From the NCBI GenBank assembly GCA_006176705.1, contig QRFJ01000082.1:1142390-1206389 (forward strand): a stretch of 64,000 nucleotides of DNA, read 5' to 3'. Position numbers and translations under genes: made by a program. Shown one piece after another: positions 56,101-64,000 of the stretch (the stretch's first letter is position 1; each line of letters starts with the position of its first letter). Below the pieces are notes generated by a model. That model worked only from the letters and a program-made list of their open reading frames with translations, was not told the origin of the DNA and did not search any database. Source of the DNA: Cocos nucifera (Eukaryota > Streptophyta > Magnoliopsida > Arecales > Arecaceae).

Positions 56101-57415
56101 GATTTGAGCAAGTTCTATTTTTTGTTAACAAAAAAAAAAGGCATTTCAATTTGCATGAAAAATGTAAGCACAAGGAGAAGATCTAAAGTAACATGGCTGA
56201 GGTTGTAAGAAAAGGTATAAAAAAGCTTGTAATAACATCGGAGTTGGACTCAAGTAGGCCTACTTGTTAAAAAGGGATCCGTAAAATAGTTCCATATAAT
56301 TGGGACAAAGCTACATGGTTATGGCTATGGTACTTGATCATGGTTGCCTACATGCTTGGTACAATTTTTGCCAGAATCTGCCCAATTTGTGGCAAAATCC
56401 ATCTACCTAGCCTCAAAAATTGATGGTTAAGCTCTGAAGAGGATGGAAAAGCAAAATTAGAAATCTAGTTGCAATCAATCTTGTTTCTAGTTGCAATCAA
56501 TCTCGATAGGCCCATGTCTACTCCAGTGGCTATCTAAAATGCATATTTATTGCTCAACATTAAAAGCATGAATCCAAATATAATGGGCTCAACATGTGCA
56601 TGCTGTATGTATAGAGAATATTTCGGTATGTTTAAAATCTAATCCACAATGTTATTTACACCAGAATCTGAACAAGATGATTTACATATATTATGTGTCT
56701 ATATGGTTAGTTCATTAGCATACTTGAAATGGGAAAGCATGACCTAGATCCATTTCCAAAAATTGGTAATTAAAAGTCAAATATATTTGGCCATATATTT
56801 AATCAGATCAAACACAGATACCAAATTAAGATCATACTTTTGATTCGTTTACATCCTTAACTTTTCTAGTTTTCTAACCTCAGTGAGAATGTAAAATTTA
56901 TTCTTTGATGATTGTTAATAGTTTAACAAATTTTCTTACTGTAGCACAGATGCATGATTTAATTATTTTATATTGAGCTGGCAGTTTGAGACTCTTCTTC
57001 AGCTTTGATTTATTTGATAGATTAGCTAGCACCATTTACTAAAGAGTGTAAACTCTTTATTCAATGTCATCCTCTTTAAAAAATAGAAGGCCAAAATAGA
57101 CTTTTATCCATCCCTATAAAGCAATGATGAGATGTGGTAGCTTTGCAATTCTCAATAGGTTAAAACGGCAAACTCGATCTTCTGTTTAGAGCAAAGCCCC
57201 AAACTGCAAGCGAATACCAAAAAGTGGTCAAAGTGATAAGTGGATATTTTACTGATTATTTGTGTAATTGTACCATTTCATAAAATCCACCTGCATGTTT
57301 TCGACTACTATCAATTTTATAAAAAAAACAATATTACCACCAAGTATAGCCAAAAAAATTTGCTTTGGATTCCTTCATATTTATTCAAACTATTACAATG
57401 AAATCAAATTCATGT

Positions 57416-57469
<54 letters not shown>

Positions 57470-60400
57470 CTCTGTGTCTCTGTGGTGTGCATGCACGGGC
57501 GTATGTATACAGAAATTTATGCCTAATATTAACCTGTCTTGCAAAAGTACTTTTTATCAAATATATATTGTAGGTGAATTAACAAATGAAGGTAGCATAA
57601 AATTTTAGGATTTACTTCTTAATGAAAAGCAACATCAGAAAAAGGGTATCAGGTGACTTCAACAATAATTTCTAATTCTTTCTATATCACCTTTTGACTA
57701 AGAACCGTATCATGCTCCCAACTTTGATTACATGTCGCTTATGGTACAAACTGGCAAAAACTCCTGCACCATGTTTCTGTGAAAGCAAAATGTCAGAGGA
57801 AAAGAATTAACAAAAGAACTCTCCTTCCCTTCTGACTTATTGAAAACAATTATTTGTTTCTTACAATTTTATACTTGAACTCTTCACGGATATCTTCCAA
57901 CATAATGGCTGCTGAAGAAAAGCCAAGTACAATGACATGGATGGATTCCTTTCCCAGCTTGACAACCTTTCCTTCTGGAGTAATAACATAACATTTGATT
58001 ATATGATGAATCAAGATACATGCAAATCTAGCTTCATCACAACAGCCTAATACAATTCTACCTAAAACAAAATCTTGTTTATAAATAAATCATAAGCAAT
58101 TCATCCAAAAAACTTATCCAATAGTTTTCTGCAGTTTAGTCACCAAAATAAAAGGAATAGTATTTTTTTTTTTTCCTGAATATTTGTGCGAAGTAACATT
58201 GGGGATAATTTACAAAACACAGAAAACAAGCAATTAATGCTGCAAGGACACTTTTATCATCATGAAATAATTACACGAATTTAAACTAGCCAGAACATCT
58301 AAGTGCCAGATTCAAGGTAGGCTACCGAATATCATTTTAAATTTTTAATACATTTTCATTCATTTAATGTAGTCAATGGTACCTAAACTTTCTACCAGTT
58401 TACAGCTAATCTTGACTCCGACCAAGATGAATCAGTCAGCTACTCTCCAGCACAAATGTTACTCAGTTTCACATGATCAAGCAAAACATAATGACAACAG
58501 AATTACGCATGCTTATGTCTATCTATAAAGAATACTTCCATGATGAACAGGATGCTACTTTTATCCTCTCCTCTAAAAAAAATTTGACCAACAACAATTA
58601 ATATCTTTATTAATGCAATAAGACAGCACCACACTGAAGCTACTAAAAAAAAAAAAAAAAAAGCAAAAGGAGCAGTTGGTGTAAAATGAATTAAAAAGCA
58701 AATTATATGCATCTAGCAAGAAATATTTGCACAAAAGATAAAAGCAGTAAAAGTAAAATGATGTACTGGATTCATCAATAGCTAAATTAGCAAATTGTCA
58801 TGTTTTATATCTCTTCATCGATCTAATGCTGGTTCCAACAGAACCCAAATAATCCTCCCAGACAACCCTAAGTAGCCATCCATTTTTTGGTTCCAATTCT
58901 TCTAAATAAGAAACAGAAAAAAGGTAATGAAACATCCAAATTAAGTTGTGATAACAGAATTCTAACAAAGGTTCATGGTACAAAAACAGCAGCTACAAGA
59001 ATACCAAAATAAACCGATATTTTGTCAGCCAAAACAGCTATTTGAACATGGAGTCTTCATTTTCAAACAAGGTGCAACCTCTAAAATCTAGATTTTCCAT
59101 GAGAACACCATTAAATTTATTCTTATCACGTTGCATGGTCCACCTAATCATTCAATATGCATTACTAACATATACCATAACCCGATTTCATAATGAACCA
59201 AGCACATCTCAAACAATGTCGGTGTAGATGGTTTGACTTTCACAGAGCACAAAATTACTTCAAGATATAAAGCTTCAACTCCATAAATGATGTCAATTAA
59301 GAAATTGCTTAAGGGAAGCAATTAATAAATCAATATACTATTCTCATTCAAACAAACATTGGAGAAAAAAATTGACTGGGAATAGATGTCAGCTTTATCT
59401 CAACATATAAATTCACCTTTAGAATGCATGTTTTCACTGATAGCCAGTCCAAAACCATCAAAATAATTTAATTACCTCTACATTTGATTGGTTAACAAGG
59501 AATGATGGCCCATGACAAAATAATAAACAACAAAGAAAGACATTTGCACATGCATTGATAAAGATACCATATGTCTAAGTAGATAAACACTCATCATTAT
59601 TAAAGTTTCGAATATCCAAGTCTTGGCGCGAGCTTAGATCTAATAATAAGTTCTTCCACTTCAATTCAACATATGACTATGGAGTGTTCCAAACTTTGTG
59701 ATCATATGCTACAAGAAACACACACAACATTTGATTGTTAACAAAGGAACAATGGCACGTGACAAAATAATAGTCATATTCGAGGACATATAAAAATATT
59801 TGTACTTGTTGATAAAGATACCATATCTCTAAGTAGATAAACTACTCATCATTACTAAAGTTAGAACATCAAAGTCTTAGCATTAGCTTAGATCTAACAA
59901 AACGATCTTCCAACTTTGGTGATCATATGCCACAGTTCATACACACACACAGGTATAAGAAAGATCAAGAGGTAATAAGAAAGATTATCAAAAGGAAGCA
60001 ACCAGGCCTTAACCTCAGAAAGTTCCAAAATTACTATCGAACAACAAAATGTATACACATTCAAAACATCTTATATAAAACCCAGTAAAAGTCCCATGAA
60101 ATAATGTAGACTAAACTAAACATTCTTTGAGTTTAAAAAACTTCAAAATAGTCTGCATAATAATATATTATATTCTTGACATTCTTGACATCATTAATGA
60201 GGGAAATTGCCTCTGTGATTGAAAAATAAAAAAGCTATCATCCATGATAAACGATATGGCTTTTATGAAGAAAACAACACAAGTCTAACTCAGAAAATAA
60301 ACTAAAACCTAGACATATCGAAAAACCAGAATGCTTCATCTGAGCAGTGAACACTGACATGCAAGACCATCTTGGGACCATCAAGATGATAGTGCGGATC

Positions 60401-61762
60401 AAATTCACTCTCCTTGTTCTGTACCACTCAATTGCTGCATCTTTTTTCCCCCTTTTTTTTCAGAAAGGGAAGGGAAAAAGGATGGACGGATGGAGGGAGG
60501 GTCAGGGGAGCGGGGGCTGTGCCATGAAAACACAAAGACAAGTGGATATTATCAAACCTGTAGGATGAGATGTAAGGCCCATTATGCTAGGATAAGTATT
60601 GCCCATTAGTAGAATTGGGCAAAATCTACCAATTGCAGGAAAAGTTGGGGATAATTATTCTTCAAGTACTTAATCAATTTGGTCTATTTTGATCTAGTAA
60701 CCCTTATGTTATATGCTTAGTAAAGGAAAACACGATATAACTTCTTAGAGCTTCTACTTGATCAATTTGGTATATTTTGATCCAGTAATATTTATGTCAT
60801 ATGATCCAGTAAATGAAAACATGATATAATCTTTTCATGATTATACATTATTTTCAAAAGTTTATCATAAAATTCATTTACCTCTCCTTCCATGTATAAG
60901 GGATGCAAACTTGTTAGCGCTTATATATTGTTCCTTAGCATGAGAAAAAAGAATAGGCAAAATACTTGATCAATTTGGTCTACTTTGATCTGGTAATCCT
61001 TATGTCATATAATCCAGTAAAGGAAAGCATGATACAACTTATTAGTGCTTATACATAATTATCAAAAGCTTACCCTGAAATTTGTTTACCTCTCTTTCCT
61101 TGTATAAGTGATGCAAACTTCTTTCACACATGAAGCAATAAATGAAAATCAAATTAATCTTCTGAACAAGCACCAGTTTTCTAATCAAAGGATGAGAAGC
61201 AATGCAACGAGCTACACAACTTGTTAAGAATCAGATGATGACAATACCTAATAACATGTCTGGCTTTGGGGAAAAGAGCAGCAAATTTGCCTTTAGTTTT
61301 ACTCCAAAATATGGTATTAAGCCTGGAAGAATCTTTGCACGTTTACTTCGAATATTCACTTCATATGCTAAGAGCACACCTTCAAGGACTTCATCATATC
61401 TGTCAGAGTCAAAAAACAAAATGTTAAAAGGTATGGTGGTGAACCCACCCTTTCAGCACATATCATTGCGGTAGTTGCATCTCAGGATTTATAAACTTTA
61501 ACCACTTAGCCCTTTTTCCTGTAGCACAATGCTGACAACCTGTAGCACAATGCTGACAAGCATGCTGAATTACGTATTAAATTCTATTGTTTCTAGTACC
61601 ACATATAGAAATACATAAATACATGTACATATGCTTATAAATGCATATGCATATGTGTGTGTAGGTGGGTGTGTGTATGCACCGATGAGTTTACAAGTTA
61701 CTTAAATTGAGACAAGGAAATCTTTAAAGGGTTCTCTTCTTGCCTTGCAAACCTCTCTACAT

Positions 61763-61852
<90 letters not shown>

Positions 61853-63484
61853 ATTTTTCTTTAACTACCCAGCTACCAAGGGTCCAAACAATCATGGAAG
61901 GTGAAGTTGTTTTATCCAAAGTTTGTCCACTGAGAAGGAATTTCCACACTCTACAAGTGCACCAGTGCTCAGATCCAACCAACCACATCAAGAGTGTCCT
62001 AGTTAATCTAATCATTACACAGGGATAGGACTTTTGGTAACTCTGAGACCAAGGAACTATATTCTAAAAATCAGGAGAGCAGGATGTTGGTTTGGTTTTT
62101 CAAGGATGACAAGCTACTAAATTCATAAACAGAAGGCAAAAAGAGGCTGGTTAAGGGACCAAGATAATAGTTTTCCCACAATGTGATGATCCTTGAGGAA
62201 GAAAAGTCCTGCAGGCTACAAGGTAGCAAACATCACACAACTAATGGCTATATAGGGTTAGCAAATGCATGTCATTGGTATGCTACAACTGCAACTAAAA
62301 ATAATACCATACGTGCACCAATTCTACAAAGTTTGGGTCAAACTTCTTGGCCTCAAGATGTTATCAAATCATCTTCCTACAAATCTCATCCTATTTTGAA
62401 ATCATATGCTCATCCTTTTTAGTAGAAAATAATACCCTCATTTACATGATGAAGATGTGTATGTAGCAAGGCAAAGAGCCAAAGACATCTTTTCAGGTTC
62501 CTTGATTTCAGAAAGGATTTGAAAAGGTTTAAACTAACAATTGCAAAGGACCAGCTGTGAAGCCAGTTGGGCACAGCTAGATGCTTATGTTTGCAGTCAA
62601 TCAATAGCATTCTACCTTAACATTCAACCTGAAGTCACTGAATTTTAGCAAGTGCCTCATACAAAAATTCATGACACTGTGACATTACAGATAGGGCTAA
62701 GAAAAGGATGTCTCTTGGTGGCTTTCATATGACATGAGAGTATGCTTAATTACCGGCCTTGTGAAATACTATAAAGATGATAAAACCCAATTTCCCTATT
62801 CTAGATACCCATTGGATTTTAGGGGATTCTATTACTTTCCCAGAGGTCGGCTTTTCTCCATGTAGTTGATATTTTTATCACCGTTTTCCCTGTTCCTCAT
62901 TCCCTCTTCTATCTATTTAACTTTCTCAGTGCAGTTTATCAAAATTTCTCCCAACAATTTCTCCAAAAGAAGTGCATGCTTAATTGCTTGCTGCTCCAGA
63001 TTTAAGAATTAATTATTTTTACTCGAACAAAAAGGTAATGAAAGTTGAGATCGCAAAGGACATTAATCCAAATTATGATCACTATTGCATCCACCACTGT
63101 AATTGGTATATTTTTCTAAAGAACATAATCTAGATTCTGAAAGCGAAATCAGCAAAAACTGTCATAACCAAAAACAAAAACAATGCAACGATATCAAAGC
63201 ATTACCCATTACCAGATCAACAAATAACCAGGAGAAGCACATCAAACCGATGATTAATTAACAGAAACAATCAAAGCATTGAAAGAGAAAGAAACATAAA
63301 ATTAAAGAAAAAACGAGAAAAATGAAGGATGAGGAAAAGGAGAGGGTGGAAGGCGAGTGGGGAATGGAACTGACGTGAAGAGGAGAGAGCTGAGTTGACG
63401 AAGGATGGCATGACGGATCTTGGTGGCCTTGGACGGGTGGATGTATACCATCAGATCCGCTTCCGCCACCGTCAACCCCTCCAT
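41051..63484 (-). CDS. RPA43: RNA polymerase I subunit RPA43 (spliced gene span)
   Basis: RPA43 is the Rpb7-like subunit of the Pol I stalk that transcribes rRNA genes in the nucleolus. Six exons on the minus strand join in phase: 63484-63375, 61399-61248, 57974-57865, 57776-57691, 42183-42076 and 41186-41051. The total is 702 bases, or 233 residues plus stop. All introns are GT-AG. Residues about 1-90 (MEGLTVAEADLMVYIHPSKA, GVLLAYEVNIRSKRAKILPG, YFGVKLKANLLLFSPKPDML) form the Rpb7-type N-terminal fold. GKVVKLGKESIHVIVLGFSS and RHVIKVGSMIRFLVKS, DEEILHISGSL form the OB-fold part. The tail is charged and Lys/Arg-rich. The span is inflated by a 9.3-kb duplication that repeats exons 3 and 4 at 48410-48301 and 48212-48127. 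Confidence 0.9.
41565..41812. repeat. Tandem duplication of 123 bases in RPA43 intron 5
   Basis: Units from 41565 and 41688, both running from aagtag..taaatatacat through gccctagtagatt(t)aagcca, with scattered substitutions. Non-coding. Confidence 0.8.
42076..42183 (-). CDS. RPA43: RPA43 exon 5
   Basis: After acceptor tttcacacag, the frame gives S-L-D then EEILHISGSLIPSQTGCIHW and LSKHGAEDEPETN. The donor is gttcga, a weak but GT-type site. The motif DEEILHISGSL is a family hallmark of plant RPA43. This exon lies outside the duplicated segment, so it exists once. Confidence 0.9.
46390..46870 (+). mobile_element. LINE fragment in RPA43 intron (copy 1)
   Basis: The plus strand reads RLKQKFIEQYAMSYGSKCWA, then IKSVQENKSSVTKTRMLSL. 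This corresponds to the plant LINE stretch with 'LYGSECW..K', and a 'DKATWLWLWY' end follows near 46850. Stops and frame changes throughout. An equivalent block is in copy 2 at about 55850-56345. Confidence 0.6.
47903..47931. repeat. (TC)n microsatellite, copy 1
   Basis: Short TC run followed by gtgcatgcgg. In the second copy (57420-57459) the run is longer and followed by extra tgtg and tctctgtg units. Confidence 0.85.
48127..48212 (-). CDS. RPA43: RPA43 exon 4, duplicate in copy 1
   Basis: Same sequence as 57691-57776: acceptor tttcacag, KHGAGVFASLYHKRHVIKVG, SMIRFLVK and donor gtgata. Identical at the base level, which argues for two representations of one locus. Confidence 0.75.
48301..48410 (-). 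CDS. RPA43: RPA43 exon 3, duplicate in copy 1
   Basis: Acceptor attactccag, then GKVVKLGKESIHVIVLGFSS, AAIMLEDIREEFKYKI and donor gtgaga. It differs from 57865-57974 by one silent base (tcg/tca Ser). Confidence 0.75.
49883..50330. repeat. Tandem duplication of about 240 bases (copy 1)
   Basis: Two units, each with acatttgattgttaa, then ggaacaatggc, tgacaaaataata, ctaagtagataaa and cttagatctaa-type words. The same pair is present in copy 2 at about 59480-59930, so it predates the long duplication. Confidence 0.7.
51023..51420. repeat. Three diverged 'gatcaatttggt' repeats (copy 1)
   Basis: Three related units with cttgatcaatttggtctattttgatct, agtaa, tatgtcatat and ccagtaaaggaaa words start near 51030, 51118 and 51330. 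Their counterparts in copy 2 are at about 60668-61030. Confidence 0.6.
51611..51763 (-). pseudogene. Corrupted RPA43 exon 2 in copy 1
   Basis: Aligns to 61248-61399 but with many small insertions and deletions (for example tgggcttggggg for tggctttgggg) that break the frame repeatedly. The intact exon is in copy 2. The spacing of indels every 10-20 bases looks like sequencing error rather than natural decay. Confidence 0.7.
52248..52351. other. Assembly gap (104 N)
   Basis: A run of N at the junction of the two long direct repeats. Sequence before it matches about 61893-61903, and sequence after it matches 43026 onward. Confidence 1.
55850..56345 (+). mobile_element. LINE fragment in RPA43 intron (copy 2)
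   Basis: Counterpart of 46390-46870, with the same NLKQKFIEQYAMSYGSKCWA-type reading and stops. Confidence 0.55.
57420..57486. repeat. (TC)n/(TG)n microsatellite, copy 2
   Basis: About 20 TC units followed by TG and tctctgtg units, longer than the run at 47903. Confidence 0.9.
57691..57776 (-). CDS. RPA43: RPA43 exon 4
   Basis: KHGAGVFASLYHKRHVIKVG then SMIRFLVK. It starts in phase 0 after exon 3 and ends with AG, which pairs with the T opening exon 5 to give Ser. Acceptor tttcacag, donor gtgata. Confidence 0.9.
57865..57974 (-). CDS. RPA43: RPA43 exon 3
   Basis: GKVVKLGKESIHVIVLGFSS then AAIMLEDIREEFKYKI. The first Glu codon is completed by the G left from exon 2. Donor gtaaga. The motif IHVIVLGFSSA is strongly conserved in plant RPA43 proteins. 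Confidence 0.9.
61248..61399 (-). CDS. RPA43: RPA43 exon 2
   Basis: 152 bases. After acceptor ctgacag: TYDEVLEGVLLAYEVNIRSK, RAKILPGLIPYFGVKLKANL, LLFSPKPDMLL, with the first codon split from exon 1. Donor gtattg. Confidence 0.9.
61767..61851. repeat. (TA)n(GA)n compound microsatellite
   Basis: About 28 TA units followed by about 14 GA units in intron 1. The counterpart near 52126-52200 in copy 1 is broken up and shorter. Confidence 0.9.
61904..63374. other. RPA43 intron 1, unique part
   Basis: Ordinary AT-rich intron not present in copy 1. No gene, RNA or element recognised. Confidence 0.4.
63375..63484 (-). CDS. RPA43: RPA43 exon 1
   Basis: MEGLTVAEADLMVYIHPSKA, then TKIRHAILRQLSSLLF and the AC of the next Thr codon; donor gtcagt. 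I chose this Met because family members start MEGL and it has a favourable context (gcgATGG). An in-frame Met 51 codons upstream (about 63635) would add an Arg/Ser-rich stretch unlike the family and is probably 5' leader. Confidence 0.9.
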
Positions 63485-64000
63485 CGCTCTGCCGCCGCGA
63501 GAACGCCGGAGCTCGGAAGCCCTCAAAGGCTTGCTCTCAGAGTTGGCTCCTCTCCCTCCTACCTCCGGGTGCAAAACCCTGGGAAAAACCCAGCGCAGAA
63601 GAAAAGAAAGCGGGTGGGCTGGGACCTGGGTAGCCACAAGGCCTCAAGAAGGGAATAGATGGCTAATGAGGATCAAGTAATTAAGGCCCTGAGGTCTTTT
63701 GTTTAGCCGTGAACTAAAACGCGCTGGAGGACACTTCGAAGGTTGAACCATATGGAATATTTTATTGGATCGTAAAATTAAAGTTCAGGCTTGTGCATCT
63801 CATGGGACCGAGTCCCGTGAGATATTTAGCGGGTTGTCGAGTACCAGACCTGGGCTGTTGGGTTGGGGATGTGAAGTTAAAGTCTGTCAAGTTAAAAGAC
63901 TCCATGACCACCTTCCTTTTCGAACTTGCAGACTATGTCCTAACCAAGTTTCTAAAGCGAATAAAGGAGAGAAAAGAAGGTAACCTTTCTAAAGGAAAGA
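63485..64000 (-). promoter_or_regulatory. 5' leader and promoter region of RPA43
   Basis: GC-rich, CpG-containing sequence at 63485-63640 precedes the start codon, unlike the AT-rich gene body. This is typical of a housekeeping promoter. No TATA box was assigned. Sequence beyond 63660 looks ordinary. Confidence 0.45.

Larger units (their letters stand above)
52352..61903. repeat. Long direct repeat, copy 2 (9.55 kb)
   Basis: Collinear with 43026-52247. It carries intact exons 2, 3 and 4 of RPA43. It is a few hundred bases longer, partly through small local duplications (55730-55830, 56470-56510, 60170-60185) and longer simple repeats, partly because copy 1 lacks single bases throughout. Confidence 0.9.

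Noticed and set aside
43026..61903. True tandem duplication of an RPA43 segment
   Set aside because: The gap at the junction, near-identity, one-sided single-base losses and error-like contig end fit an assembly artefact better; not fully excluded.
63485..63637. N-terminal extension of RPA43 by 51 residues from an upstream in-frame Met
   Set aside because: Composition is unlike the protein, family members start MEGL, and the region is GC-rich leader. Kept only as an alternative start.

Overview
This is nuclear DNA from a flowering plant. The AT-rich background, long introns, dense nested LTR retrotransposons, CACTA and Mutator-type relics, and a CC-NBS-LRR gene without a TIR domain suggest a monocot. 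Repeats rich in GGTACC/GGTATGG and a run of N at an assembly join fit a palm-like draft assembly, but the genus is inference. Two genes can be named: an intronless CC-NBS-LRR resistance-type gene (13413-16754, minus) and the gene for RNA polymerase I subunit RPA43 (41051-63484, minus). The RPA43 gene was rebuilt from six exons whose phases all agree and sum to 702 bases.

Left part (1-13.4 kb). A plus-strand gene of unknown identity is visible as spliced exons (65-132, 4262-4398, 8296-8437, 8691-8739, about 8961-9048, 9218 onward). Its introns hold a decayed Ty1/copia gag-protease relic (minus, 5080-5916), a GGTACC-rich element (6250-6600) and a Mutator-type MITE with 9-bp target duplications (7313-7494). 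It is followed by a stop-riddled Ty3/gypsy gag-protease-RT-RNase H relic (9710-12045).

Middle part (13.4-41 kb). The NLR gene is followed at 17652-18029 by a second copy of one exon of the left-hand gene. That copy is cut at 18030 by a probable 1.8-kb LTR. After 2.3 kb of extremely AT-rich DNA comes a well-defined nest. Element A (22189-29024, target duplication gatct) has element B (23124-26722) inserted within its 5' LTR. Both have LTRs of about 1 kb and only a copia-type gag, with no pol, which matches the TR-GAG type of non-autonomous element. Further right are a SIRE-like copia scrap, a deleted CACTA element (DUF4218 and DUF4216 regions, ending at a CACTACAACAAG terminus at 34438), a second CACTA-like terminus at 34877, a long (TA)n, a LINE scrap and an 863-bp Mutator-like element with 10-bp target duplications (38492-39354).

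Right part (41-64 kb). RPA43 spans the whole segment. A direct duplication of about 9.3-9.6 kb (43026-52247 and 52352-61903), separated by 104 N, duplicates exons 3 and 4 and carries a corrupted copy of exon 2. The pattern of single-base losses points to unmerged haplotypes or unpolished sequence rather than a true tandem duplication, so the real gene is probably about 13 kb. The introns also hold LINE fragments and local tandem repeats.

I see no tRNA, rRNA or CRISPR array, and no clearly new biochemical system. The most unusual structures are the nested gag-only elements, the exon copies on either side of the NLR block, and the NLR's non-canonical MHD and GLPL motifs.
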